Below are positions 28,101-43,100 of a DNA stretch of 60,000 bases, one piece after another. Origin of the DNA: Owenia fusiformis (taxonomy: Eukaryota > Annelida > Polychaeta > Sabellida > Oweniidae); assembly GCA_903813345.2 (NCBI GenBank), contig CAIIXF020000009.1, positions 13,282,347 through 13,342,346 of the forward strand, read 5' to 3'. The notes beneath the pieces were generated by a model that did no database searches, was not told the origin of the DNA, and saw only the letters and a list, made by a program, of their open reading frames with translations. Numbering within the stretch: the stretch's first letter is position 1; the number at the start of each line of letters is the position of its first letter. Both the position numbers and the translations under genes were made by a program.

Positions 28101-31100
28101 GTTTGTGTTTTTCTGGTAAATCAATTGTTAAGATTATCATGATACTCACTACATGTATATAATGGATTTGAGAAAATCAAAAATATATTGAGATGATTTT
28201 ACTCATAACTCATACATTTTAATTGTTTATCCAATTGTTGGTTTCGTGTATTGTCATTATTTTAATTTACTTTGATATATCAATATGAATATTTTTGGCC
28301 AGACTGCTTTGTTCATGTTCATGTACTAGATAAGATTATGTAACATAATTATAAATTGGCAGCCTTTATATTACATAAAACATCACACAAATCACCAGAG
28401 ATACATTGCTTATATTTTAATGTTGCCCATTGCTCTCATGATTAATATTATATAAGTAATTACCCTGAATGTAGCTAAAAGTAACGAAGCTCTCTTTTAA
28501 GAAGCAAAGTCAAACAAACAGAAAGTGTACTATTGAATTTGAAAATCTAAAATTATTGCTGTACATAAAAGTGATTGTTATCTCTACTATCACATGAATC
28601 AGTACCCTTTGATTCATTTGACTTTGCTTCTCAAAAGAGAGCTTCGTCTTCATGCTTCCAGTTTTCAATGAATATCTGAACTCACCGAGCTAATCAGAGT
28701 TTGTCATCAGAATAAGGATGATTTTCTATATATGGTCATTTTCTTTGGCGTTATCGCCATATTATTGTGCACACTGAGTGGTCATGTACTATGGATGTTT
28801 GAAAATCTTAAGTTTAATAAAAACATTTCACATTTTTGAATCATTGACCTTTGTAATTTGTTTATATTCTCCTACATGTCAGACAGCATGTTCTCCTTCT
28901 TGGTCATCTGTTTTTATTGTTGTTTTATTTCACTTAAAGGCAGTCTGAACTACAAAAATCAGGCTGTTTATAATTCCTAATAAGTGGAAGTTCAAATTAC
29001 TGTACATCCTATTCTAGTCTAGTTACCCCCCCCCCCCCAGAGACTAAAAGTCAATCCTACTCTGACATGGGATTGCCCATATGTGGTGATCACTTGCCTC
29101 TTCAGTTTAAAAGTTACTAAAACTAATGTTATGATATATTCTATTATTTGTATACAATCTCATTAACATGATGATGCATGAATTGACACACCAACCATTG
29201 TAAGCCAAATACAGAGAAAAGTTGACAGTAAGTCATAATGCCAAGGGGAAAGGTGTCCTTCATTTTCAATGATTCCTATTTTTAGACCATTATATTTACA
29301 ACCCTACCTAATTTTTTAATAAACTATCACAGTACAATTTGAGGTAAAAAGTCAATAAAGGTTATTCATATATGTTTCAATCTATTGAGATAAGTATAAA
29401 AGTAGATGCTGTTATATCAGACAATCAAAATTGCAGATATTATCTTATTTCATCCTTCATATTGTTTATTTAAAGGTAAGTGTTTCATCTCAAAAAGAAA
29501 ACGGTGACATACCTGGTACATGTTTACTTGTCATGGAGTGAGAGGAAAGGCCACAGGGAATGATATTGGAAAGATAGAAAAATGATCTGGTGTTACTTGA
29601 GATGAAAAGAATGTACACATGGGTGGACTAAGGTTGAAACAATATACATGTTTAACTGTATATCAGTCATCTTTTGGGCAAACATATTTGGGAAGGTGCA
29701 TTTGGGCTATTCTGGGATCTTGGCAGTCTCGCCAATGAGATATTACATAAATATGATATATTGACAAAAAACAATGGTTTATTGAAAATAAATATTTACA
29801 TGGTGTTGCTCATATTTTGTATCTCAGCTATTCTATTTACAATACAAATATACACATTATGAATATATGTTAATGATGTTTTAGATATCAAAGGAAAACA
29901 CCTAAAATGTTAGAAACAAGTATGAAAGTGAACACATTTTTTCTCTGCGAGAAATGTTCAATATATACAGGTTTTACTGTATATTTGTTTCAACATTTTT
30001 GGGATTCCCAGAATAAAATGATTCACTGCTAGGTTTCCCATTCTACAATATAGCCAGATTACCTGGTATTTTTGGTATTTGAATCACCACAGAATATGAA
30101 AAAAATGAAAGTATTCAAAGCATAACTAATTCTAATTGAGATCAAATGCTGTTTGTTTATTTTTGATTATTTGGGTTGGGTGTAATTTTTGGAGTGATTT
30201 CAACATATCCATTATTTTTATCTCACTAAAGTGACAGTTGGTCAATGTATTATTGTGTTACATTTATCTTGAGCACTGTCCAAAATAGTATCAAAATATA
30301 CATTTGGACAAAAACTAATTTTAGAATTGTTTTTATTAAATTTTAAAGTGTCCTTATACATGTGGCTAGTTTCACACAGCTTGGCTGAGTGGGACTTTAT
30401 TTTTATCTGGTGTGTGTTTGGAAGAACTTTAACACGAACACTAATGGGTATTTTTAAAGAAAGGAAATATTGATTCACCAAAAATGAAATGTTCACAAAA
30501 GGACCTCAGACTTATTATATTAAAATACCATGGGACTTTGTGTATTGTATATTGCAGGCCTATAGCCAGGCCCCCTTGCCAAAAAATCTTTCAAAATCAT
30601 GCAGTATTCCACCATTCTCCCCCCCCCCCCCCATCTTGGCAAAACCTGGTTACGCCACGGGCATATATTGTATACTTGAAATGTGTGCATACTGATGATA
30701 TTTAAAAGTAAATGTCATGTAAAAACTGTCAAACTCAATCAGTTAACATATTTTACAATACCACATTTCATACAACATTAATGTCTTCTGGATCTATCTC
30801 ATACACAACATTTTCATATCGGATATTTTCCCGATTATTTTTGATATTCTCTTCATTGATTTGTCCATTTGGAGCACCTTCGATATGCTTGATGTGTCCA
30901 TTTTCTACATGTCCATTCTGTGGCTTTTCATTTGGAATATGACCATTCAGAATGTTTGGTATAACTGTGCCATTTGATATGGTTGACACACGTATGGCAT
31001 CAGGGATGGCATCATTTAGCTCTTTGATGTCATCATTATTGTCAATCTTGACTGCAAGATGTCTTTGATTGTTCATCTCCTCTTTATATTCAGTAATACT

Positions 31101-34100
31101 AGTTTTTGGCATTTGGTCTTTGATCTTCTTATCAAACCACGGATCATCACATTTCAGGTAAGTGTGAGCCTGCAAATAGCATTTCACATGGCTTGGCATT
31201 TCTTGGGTTGTGTCAAAGTCGGGTAGCAGTATAGGGATCAACACCTGGCTGGGATTCAACATGTATTGTCTATGCGCAATCAGAAACTCTTCCTTGCACC
31301 ATCCACTCTCCAAGAATCGAGGTGAAAGGACCATTATTGATCGTTGACTTTTCTCAATACTGTTCGCAATATTGTCCACTATTGGTTTTCCTACTTCAAA
31401 ATCCCTGTTATGTATACAGAGTTTGTATTTTGGCTCCAGAAGGGGTATAAGAACATTTCGGATCCACATAACATCTTGAGTTACATAACCGACAAAAACA
31501 TCATATTCTTTTCCTTCTGGAATTTCTTTGTATTCGCGCCTTTTTCTGATGAACAACACAATAACATTTCTGAAGCAATACAATGTAATGAGACCAATGG
31601 CAACAAGAGTCAGAAATAGCATAGGGAGTCCCACAACAAGTCCCCAGTTTATATTACAGAGATCTTCATTAAAATCGTACTCCATAATTATGTCCCCTGT
31701 CTCACATGTTATCATTCTTGGGTATTGCAAGCGCTTGTGTTCTGTTAAGGCCCAGAGCCAAGGTTTCAGCCACACTGTTGAGCAGTCACATACCAACTGA
31801 TTTCCGTGTAATGTCAATTTTGAAAGATTTGGGAAAGGCATATCTTTCATTTTGCTCGGGAGTGTTGAAAATTGATTATCATGGAGGTACCATTTCTGGA
31901 TGGCATTTAAATTGTCCAAGGCTTCATCTTCAATTGTATTCAATCTGTTACTACTTACATCAAATGTCCCAAGATTAGGTAGATAGCTCCGATTTTTTAT
32001 TTCGCTGAGTAAATTACCTGACATATCCAGGTTGATCAACTCGCTATTGTCATTTTGAATTAATGGAAGACTGTTCGGTAATTCCTCAAGACTCTGGCTA
32101 CTACAGTTAACTTCTAAGCGTTTCATATCTGGTTTACGAATACAGGTACATTTTTCTGGGCATTTTTCTGTAATGTTACATATCAACTGAGTGTCATCTA
32201 ATTTTGAGAGAGGTTTTCCTCTGACATCAGCAGGGTACATACAAACAGTTGATTGCACAGCCCAGTCCCTGAATATTTCTGGGAGATATGGAAACGAAAG
32301 CATTGTCATCAGCATTGTTTTGGTTTCGTACATATTACAATCACACGTGATTGGATTGTTTGAAAAGTCAATATACAAGAATCCATTTATGCTAAACAAA
32401 GTGATCAAATCATTTAAGTCATGAATGTTGAAAGGCCTGAACAAGTCAAGGTTAATGTATTTGAACTTGTTGTACTGTAGGTTAAAGTGAAAGTTGTATA
32501 CTTTGCTGAAATCCAGTTCAAATCCTGTATAATGAAATTTGTAGATTTCATTATGTGAAAAGTCAAAGCGTTTGTAAATCGCATTTTCCCAAGGGGGGTC
32601 CTGGGCAAGAAGCTGTAGAAATATTGAATCGAGCGATGTGAGTTGATTGTAGCTACAATTTATATGGTAGAAGTTGTGTTCCTTCGAGAACACTCCGTGT
32701 TCGATCATTTCTATGTCATTGTTATTAATGTTTAGTGCATTGATCACTAAATTGTCGAAAACTCCAGATGGAATCCTCCTTATCTTGTTGAAGCTCAAAT
32801 CAATAATTTGCATAGTTGGAAAGTTTGGAAATGACCCACATTGGAATATATCATGTGGGATCTCCTTGATCGTATTATGGGATAGATCCAGTTTGACTAA
32901 GTTCTTGAATTCACATATCCACCTAGGAATGTTGGTTAGATAGTTATGTGTCATATCAAGGGTGTGCACATGTGCCGTGTCAATTGTTGCAATTTCAATA
33001 TTGTTTATATCGGCTCCATTTTGGCAACTTATTTTCAGTACACCTGATCCACTGACTGTGCAGTTGCTATTATTATCAGCTGTTGTATAGTTCAATAACA
33101 CACATAGTGCAATGGCAGCAAAGAACAACATCTTCATTTTGTCACAATACATACTAATGGAACAGATTATGTTATTGTTATTTGATATGATAATCCCGTG
33201 TGATAAACACTATCAACCTCTGTGGTTTTAATTGTTGTTTTGTTCTGTTTTGTTCCGGACTTCAAAAACAAATGGAACTTTGTTTGTCCAAAGTCAATGT
33301 TTTGTATTTTTCTCTAAAATACTGAGTCAATAAAAGCTGTCCTGTTGTTGATGTTTATCTTCCTTTTCAAATACTTGGTCACATTTACTTTCACTCTCTC
33401 CTTTGATGCTATAAAAATGTTATCTATTGTAATTAATTCATGCAGAGAAGCTTCCTATAATTGTGTGAGACTACCTTTACTCCTTGACAATACATAAATA
33501 ATGATGAGCTGAAGTCGTGCATTTGTATTTATATACAACAGCTCATTGTAAGGATACTGGTTCTCAATTAACTGTCAACCTCCTGTTAACTGATTTTCAC
33601 TGGGCTACCATGTCAGATGAGAATAACTGCAAATAGAAGTAGATATGACAATTCGTTTTGAAAATAGCATGGGCATAGCCAGGGGGTACGATCCCTGCCC
33701 CACCCCCACAAAAAAAGAAAAAACATTTTTTTACAAATTAAAGTTTGAAATGCTTAGAAAGCACCATTTACAATGTAATTGTTAGGGGCTCCCTTCGCTC
33801 ACAATAATTTGCACCCCCTTGACACTTGCTGGCTACAAATGTAAAGTATCAATTATAGACAGAGAGTAACACTTGTCTTTAAGTGAACACCTCTCTCTCA
33901 AGAACACCTGTGTTTTGTGAGGACCATTTCAAAACACATTCTACATTGACTTTAAAATCCCCTCTATATAGTGAACACCTACCTACAGTGAACAATTTTT
34001 GTGGCTCCATAGGTGTTCACTATGTACAGGTTTGACATGTATGGTACATGCATTAGCTTGTTCATATATCTCCAATGGGTAGCATGTGAATATGTCAAAT

Positions 34101-37100
34101 TGAAAATTAAATCATAAAATGCAAAAATATTTGAACAAACTGATAAGTTTAGCCCTGCTTGTCACATTAAGCTGAGAAAAGTGTCATTGCTTTACATAAT
34201 ATATGACCTAGACATCACAAAACATGTTCTCCATGTGTTGTTTTGGACTTCCTGTTAAATCTTTCTGGAATAATTCTTAAAATAAGTCATCTCTAATTGG
34301 TGGGTAACAGTTCGCTAACAAGTTATTTCATAGAAACATGGAAGTCATAAAACACCAGACTAATCAATTTCAACCGACTACTTCCTTGAAAACATAAAAA
34401 ATAGGTTTCTTTGAAATTGTTACGATTGTGCAAGTAATGCAAAAAAGTTTCAATGGAATATATACCTTTTGATTGATTGTTCAACAGTAGGCCTTGCCAT
34501 TTTTATCCCATCGAACGAAGTTCGGAGGGATATAGGGAACGCCTCCGTCCGTCCGTCCGTACGTACGTACGTCCGGACGTACATCCGTCCGTCCGTCCGT
34601 CTGTCCATCCGGGCAATAACTCAAATACCGTTGGCCCGATTTTGTTCATATTTTGTACACATATACCCTATGGGGGTAGAAGTTCTGCTCGAAAGCCAAT
34701 TTTCAAAATGGCCGCTCATTTCAAAATGGTGGCCATTTTAGTGCCGATTTTACAGTAATTTAGGTGCAATATGTAAAACTGTAATAGCAATATGTTTTAA
34801 ATGTGAAATAATTATAAAGGACATTAATAATGCTACAAATGTAGATATTAAAGAAGCACATGGCAGCCATCTTGAAAAATGGCGGCCTTTACTCGTCATT
34901 TTACGAATTTTGCTGTAACTCAAAAAATAGTGGAGCGATTTTGTTCATATTTGGTATGTGAATACTATAAGCATTGCACACTGTCTAATGACACTTTTGG
35001 TAGAAGGCGGCCATTTTGAAAAATGGCCGCCATTTTAACGTATTTTACTATAACTCGAAAAGTAGTGGAGCTATTTTGTTCATATTTGGTATGTGAATAC
35101 TATAAGCATGGCACACTGTCCTATGACACTTTTGGTAGAAGGCGGCCATTTTGAAAAAAAATTTGAAAAATGGCCGCCATTTTAACATATTTTACTATAA
35201 CTCGAAAAGTAGTGGAGCGATTTTGTTCATATTTGGTATGTGAATACTATAAGCATGGCACACTGTCCTATGTGAATACTATAAGCATGGCACATTGAAA
35301 AATGGCCGCCATTTTACGTATTTTACTATAACTCGAAAAGTAGTGGAGCGATTTTGTTCATATTTGGTATGTGAATACTATGAGCATGGCACACTGTCCT
35401 ATGACACTTTTGGTAGAAGTACGTGTTTTTACAAGTACGTGTGCGATTTTTCAAAAATTTTAGAGGTGGCTACTTAAAAGCATATTATTTCTTCTGATGA
35501 CAACTTGGCTAGTGAGCAACCATTTTGAAAATGGTGGCCTTTCTGGTGTGTTGTTTTATGATATTTGCTATTCGTTTGTAAAAATGCCAGCCATTTCTGT
35601 TCGATGGGATTCGCTACTCTTTGGTGTTGCCGTTGTTCTGGTTATTAGCTCATTTGAGATGGTTCATGGGTTTCAATATGATTTATTCGGGGATTTATTT
35701 AATTTGAAGGTTTTGAGCTGTGAATTGGAATTTATGAATTGATATTCGGTGTTGGTTTTGTTAAAGCAAGTAGGCGCAGCACCCACCTGAGATTTTAAAA
35801 ACAGGCGTGCACCCACCTGAAAATCCATTTACAGCCACTTGAAAATTATAAAAATCATGAAAAATTGGCATATTTTGGTCTGAAAATGAGAATTTTGCAC
35901 CCACTTGAGAAAAAATCCTGTGAGGAACACTTATCTTATATTACAGAAGCAAAATGTACTGTATTACAGAAGTAAGTGATATGAAAATGTTCTCTCTGTT
36001 TCCATTCATGATGCTTTGACAATGTAACTACTTTACATGGTGTGTCAGGGTCAACATGTTGGTTGGTCCAATTGATTGTACTTTTAACCTCCTGCTTATG
36101 TACTCTAAGAACTAAGCAAGAGTTTGCCTTTGTCTGTACTCACATAGTCGTGATGATTCAATCATGATTAGGGCAATAACCATATTTCACCTGCCAAAAA
36201 TTACAATTTAACCCCCTCAATACACACAATATTGTCACTTAACAGGATTTATGATACTCACAAATTTTTTCATTTACATATTCCTGTGCTACCCAAATAT
36301 AGTTTATAAGTTATGAAGTGACTGTTAAACGTGATAACAAAGATCATTTGTAAAAAAATGCATTAGTATCAAATGCCTGGGGTAATGTTTATGCCTAAAA
36401 TTCCCTTGAATAAAATTGAATTTAAAATTATAATGTTTCTTTTAAATGGTAAAAATGCTGGAGTTGACAGTTGAAATCAATTACAGTTAATATTGAAATG
36501 TGAAATTTTCAAGTAAATTTAGAAAATTTATTTGTACATTTCAGTCATATGTATATCAGCAAAATATAACTATAGATAGTTGGGGCATATTTTCTTAGGG
36601 CATTTTCTGGTGCCAAACTCCTAGATGTACAAATTAGCTTTAATTTCCATCTCAATAAAAGGGGAAGTAAGACATTTCCCTTGCCTAAGATGCATTCGTT
36701 CAAATGCCATTTCACGCCATTTCTCTCTAAAACTTAAGTGAAGTATTTGATGTTCTGAAATATTTATATGAACAAGAGGGTTTTTACATGCACAATTACC
36801 TTTTATCTTGCATATATCACTCTTCTGTATTTTATTTTGCTATTGAAAACATAAACATGATATTATTTCCCTGCAAATTTGGCCCATGAAAAGGTGAAAG
36901 AGCGTGCCAATGATATCTTTTCTTCCACCTGGAGAAGTTTAACCATTAACATGCTATTGCTAAATCAAAACAATAGTAGGCCATCAAACAAAATCGTGAA
37001 AGAAATATGTTGTTCGTGTTGAAGATTCTTATAGTTGTTGAGCATGAGGGATCATGTCAGCAAATCAATATTAATAAAATTTATTCTGATTCAATCAAAA

Positions 37101-40100
37101 TTCAACATTAGATAAACACACTCTAAAATGTGTTTTTTACTAATAAACATAATCTTCATTTATTTATATTCATAAATGATTTATTTTAAGTACCATCCCC
37201 TGTGTATGCTAAAATTAAGCACTTGTCTTTCTTTGAAATTGTAAAATTTAAGATAGAATAACAAAATGCATACTGAAATCTGGGAGGTTCCTGGAATACT
37301 TCTGAATATTTTTCTCACTGATTCAACAAAAAAAGATTGCATGGTATTTGAATTTATGTTATAATTGAGCCAATGCAACTGCATGCAATACTATTTGACA
37401 GCATATATACAATTATGTTTTCACAGCTTTCTTTAATTCAGGATAGTGAAATAAGAATATTATCAAGGTTTATAGTATTGTTTTTATATTATTTTATGAT
37501 CGCTGCCCAATTTATTATTTGTTTATTGTATTTTTTTTATTGAATTTGAGCACTCCCCTTATTTTAAAAATTCCGCATCTAATTTTCCAAAAATAATTGT
37601 TATTAATTCCCCTTTCTTTAACAATGAGCACCCCAGGGTCAATGGAATTAATGGACAAAGGGTGACATTCCATCACTCTCGCTAAAAGGAATCATTTTTC
37701 CGTAGCATTCCTAAATATGGGCTACCATGGAGACGCAAGTGCTCTTTGAACCTAGACCATCTGCCAGTATTTTGTACCTGTGTGTCCATTCATAATTTGC
37801 TCCTTAACGGTACATCAAGGACATTTTTTAAGATAGCAGGAGTTTTTGTAACGATTTAATTATCTCTAGTTTCCTTGTTAAGCCAAGGTGTTTGGCAGAC
37901 TGTGACATCAATAGGGGCCTTTTATTGTCTCTAATTATAACAGGGGATAAGTGGCCAATTATTACATGGGCATGTAACCTCTTCAACATTAAATAGAAGT
38001 ATTAATTCAGACGTTCTTTCAATTGCAACAGTGAAACTGGAGTTGAATGATGGTAATTCTATTCCCTATTATAACATTTGGCCCATATATTAAAATCTGC
38101 TATTTAAGATCCTAGCTATAATACATTTTTAATCACCTTTTAATATGCATGTATATTATTTAATATGAATGTTTTACTACATAGATGTAACTGTATAAAT
38201 GCTGCACTACAAGGTTGTATGTGCCACTGTTCTAAAAGTGTTTTAGCAAATAAATAAATTTAAAAAAATGAATATCTCTCTAAATGTTGGCCTATTTTAC
38301 AATAAATGACTTCTTTTTTCCAGACTATTTTGCATCATACTGGGGTCCGTTTTTGAAACCGTCGTAACTTACGATTTGGTTGCAAGTCATTGTTCCTTAA
38401 AACAGAGACACATAGATTTCTCGGAATCGTAAGTTACGATCGTACGAAAATCGAGCGCCTGGGTCATATGTCAAATGGGATGTTGAGTATACTTTAATTT
38501 TATATGATTCACCCAGGCCCGTAGCCAGGGGGGGTTCGCAGGGTTCGGGCGAACCCCCCCCCCCCTCTGGCCAAAAATTCTTTCAAAATCATGCAGTTTT
38601 TCACCATTTTGAGCACTTTTCAAGTGATTTTAGCCATATTTGGGCCAAAATTGTCAAATGTGAACCCCCCCTGGAAATTTTTGAAAACTGAACCCCCCCC
38701 CCCCCCTTGGCAAATCCTGGCTACGGGCCTGTAATCACCCCTATATTAATAATGTTTTTTCATGTGTTTCAGCCTTGTTAAAGATGGGGGACTACCAATG
38801 GTATGGTCATGGGGGTGCAAAAAATATATCTGCAGCTGTAAATATGTATACGTTAGCCACAGAGAAGAAAAATGCTGAGGTAATCATTTAATGATTATGG
38901 CTAAGTAATGAAAACAAGTGTTGCACTGGATCTCTCTACTTATTGCCTGTTCTTGTGGAGAAGCTGTGTATATTAGTGATCTGTATTACTATAGTATTTA
39001 TAGTAAATGGTGCCTTAATTAGTTCAGACATGGGCTTCAAGAGTCTTGAAAGCCCATGGTTCAGCTAGGTCAATTTTTGAAACTTTTTGAATTCATTTCT
39101 TCTTTTTCATCCATTCAACCCCATCAATATAGAAATACAACTCAATAAATTGTTTGTGTATATGCTGGGATACAGAAAATAGAAACTAAATCTTGATATT
39201 TAATGTTATTAGCTGCGCTCAACTGGTGAGCCTATTGAAATGTACCTCAAATACGAAGCGTGAATACTACATGTAGATGCAGAGTCATAGGCAATAACGA
39301 TTAAATAACCAATAAAGATAAATGCTTTTTATTTGAAGCTTCTAGCTCAATTTTGAAGGAAGTTGCTTCAGTTTTTGTAAAATTAAAAACAGATTTTTTT
39401 TGGCTCGCTTTTGCAAAGTTCGAACCCCCTCCCCCATGACTGAAACCGAAATTCTTTTGGCGATTGCAACCACAGGCTACACTCCTGGGATGTAACTTTC
39501 ATCACAATAATTTTATGATGATCTTGTACTTATCCATCTATTTGTAACTTTTTATTACCTTTGCAGTTGACCTAGATTAGCAGCTTGATTTTTGTTTGCA
39601 GGGATTATACAACATAGCTAGAATGGTAGAAGGAGGGGAGGTTATTCCACAACACATTCTGCGAAGATTAAACATTCCTGTACATATGCAATATGACAAT
39701 GTCACACTCTTAATGGAGTTATTCACCAGGTAAAAAATATCTCACATAGAAACCATTCACATACATATTATGTTCAAAATTTTAGCATAAACACACAACC
39801 TTTTTATCTAGATACAGAATTATTTTTATGGTCCGATGTAGTCAGGTTTTAGGATGCATTTTGGAGAGCTTTCAATTATTGGCTCAATGTACATGTACAG
39901 GGTGTCCAAAAAACACAACCGTAAGAAAGTTGAATAAATCGGTGATAGCATGTCTCCAGTCATCTTCAAACCAAAAAGGACTGATGATTCCATGTTTACT
40001 CAATGCCACCCAGGCAGTACATTGTTCAGAATGCAATGGATGCTGCAACACTTCATCAGGAGGATGTTAGCCCCAGTAGTAGCTGTTCTTGGAATAAATT

Positions 40101-43100
40101 TGTTTATTCAAAAAGAAATGTGTGTAGGAGGATAATCAATAACTTTGCTCTCCAGATTGAATTGAGCATGGAGAGGAGGGGTGCACATTTGGGGCATGTT
40201 TTGTAAGGAACTTTAGTTTTTGACGTCAATTGGCAGATTAATTATTATCAAACTTCACATTGAATGAACTAAATTATTCTGAAATTTCAGGGCAATATAT
40301 GCAAAATTGACTGAGTTCAACTTTCTTACGGACATCCTGTACATTGTAATTTAGAATGAGCTTGTCCCTCACATTATTTTTTAATTAATTTTGTAATTTA
40401 AATTGTGTGTCATTGGTCAAGGTCATTTTTCTTCAAAAGATATTGAGACAACAATTTCAATGTTACACCTGTATACATGATCAACTAAAACATACAGAAA
40501 GAAACAAACCCCATTCAACCTCAAGTTTTGAAAAGACGACACTTCTTAAATTGTTTTATTGATCCACTTTTCAATAATTTTGTTTCTCCTATTGGGTCTA
40601 GGATGAACAAGAATGAGGTCATATGTTGCAATCCCATACAAGAATTTTGTGTTACCCTGTGGATTTATTATTTTCCAGGTGCTCTGAAATGAATGAACAA
40701 GAATCCTGGTTACCTTGTATTTTATCATACTACAATGTCTACATTCAAGATGTTTGGCAAAGATATCATACCCATATAAAGGTCAGTAGAACACCCTTAC
40801 AAAAATAATTCTTGTTTGGCCATGATATTTATATCATTATGTTCATAACATCTTGGTGTAACTATTTTTTATACTTTTTTATATATAACCGATGACTGTA
40901 TTATATACTTGTATTAAAAAAAACATGTAAAAAACAGAACAAAAACTGTGTAGTGACCCCCATGTCGGAGACACTGACATGTTTAGGAGTCATTAAAAGA
41001 TATATTTCATTTCAACATTTTAATCCTGTATTCTTAAGTTTACCAGACCTCCTCTTTCATGTAAGAGGCCACTTTGGAAAGAACAAGACAAAGGGGTGTG
41101 GTTTTTGCAAATTATTTGAAATATTTATCTCCCAAAATGATGTGCAAATATCCCCAGGAATATTACCTATTTTGTTAATTATGGGTAAATTAATAAAATT
41201 CAAATGATAAAATTTACTAATTCTTATCATGTGTTAAATCATTTTTTAGCTGGGGGATTACGTTTTCCTACACTCCTTTCCATGCTTTCTATGGTTTCTT
41301 CTGTCTCATTTTTCCCCTTTCTCTTTTAAAGACTAGACAGAAACGTGACAAATATGAAGACCAATATTAATGTTGGGGCCCAGGGCAATCAGGCTTGTAA
41401 AATTGAATTCATATTCTCCTTTCAAATGTAGATATAATGATTACTTCCTTGTTAAAATTTTCTTGCCATTTTGTTACAATGATCACCATTCATCATTTTC
41501 ATGACTGTTTCATGGTTTCATGCCCTCGAGGAATTATTTGTTTGTCACACTTTGATTGCTTCCTTTGAAAGCTTAAAGATGCAGATATACACTTGTAAAT
41601 GAATGTATGCTTGTAATCGGAATGGTGTTTTCAATTTTTCTCCATTTCTCATCTTTTCTTCTTTGAATTTGAATATTGCTGCAAAATTACAAGAAACTAA
41701 AATCCTCTATAACATATGATATAGAACCTGCACATTATATACATTAATCATATATAAAATAAATGATGAAATTTGTATTAATGGGATCACCTTGTTTAAT
41801 TCAAATATGCAGTCACGATATATATTAACACTTTTCTGTTTTTATACTAAGTCAAACAGTTTAGACATGACAATGACATTTAAATGTAGTCCATTGTATT
41901 ATAATAGATAAAAAATATTCATTTGTAATTTCACATGTATTTACTCATCTATATATTAGTCTATAGAAGTACCGCCCTTATCTATTTTTGCAAGAGAGGC
42001 ATAATCCTTCCTTGTTTTAAATGCACTCTACAGGTCTATAGCCAGCTTTCATCAGGTGGCTTTTAATATTAAAGAGGTATCTCTGGGAGGGTCCTATAAT
42101 TTTTCAATGTAGCATAAAATTATTGGGAATCTTCCCCAATCATATCAATTTTTGGCAATGTCAACCAAGATTATGCAACTTGAAATCTTACAGGAAGAAA
42201 GGAATGAAATCCTGGGTGATAAAGGGTAAGGGGGTTTGCATAAGGAGGGTTTGCATGAGCCTCCATAGTACAGTAAAACCTGTACATATTGAACATTTTT
42301 TGCTGAGAAAAAATGTTCAATGTTGGTATGTGTTCTCTACAGAGAGGGTAATTTATACAGAAGTCAGCAGAGTATAAGCGGAGGAAGGGTGTTCACTAGA
42401 GACAAGTGTTCAATAGAGAGAGGTGTTCATTAAGACAGGTTTTACGTAATGTAGTAAGCGCTCAGTTGATTACCTTGATAAGAATATTCTGGATTGTACT
42501 TAAATCAAAAAATGTCATGCATATATTAACATGCCTCTGAGTTACACACTAAATAATGGAAATTGGCAATTGAGTGCAAAAAAATATAAGATATTTAAAG
42601 TCCTTTCCCCAAATCTTTGATTTGAGAAGGTTGATTTGATTCATGAGAGTTAAACAGGTTAATGATTTTATAAGTGTGTAGCATCTAGTTCCCTTAAAAC
42701 ATGTGATATGGTAAGTTATGTCTCTGGATTCACCCCGTTATCTACCTACAGCTGGTGAGGTGTATGAGGATGTTAGAATATCTTGAAGCAAGACTACGAT
42801 TTTTTTATTGTTTTGAAGAGATGCCCAATTAAATAACTCTTGTGACATATTATTTTGTCATTCTATGAATTTAATTTTAACATCATAGAATCAACATAGA
42901 ACCTTATGCATAGTGTTACATATTTTTAAATGTTTGATTCAAACACAAAATACTTTCTCTTCAGAAGCGTATTTAAGTATATTTTATTTCTTCAATCTCT
43001 TAATAATTACAATTTCTACAACATAGCTTACTGTTTCAAAACTCAATATAAGAATTCCCTCTCAAAAACCTGCGCAATTCTTGAAACATTGGCTTTTATA

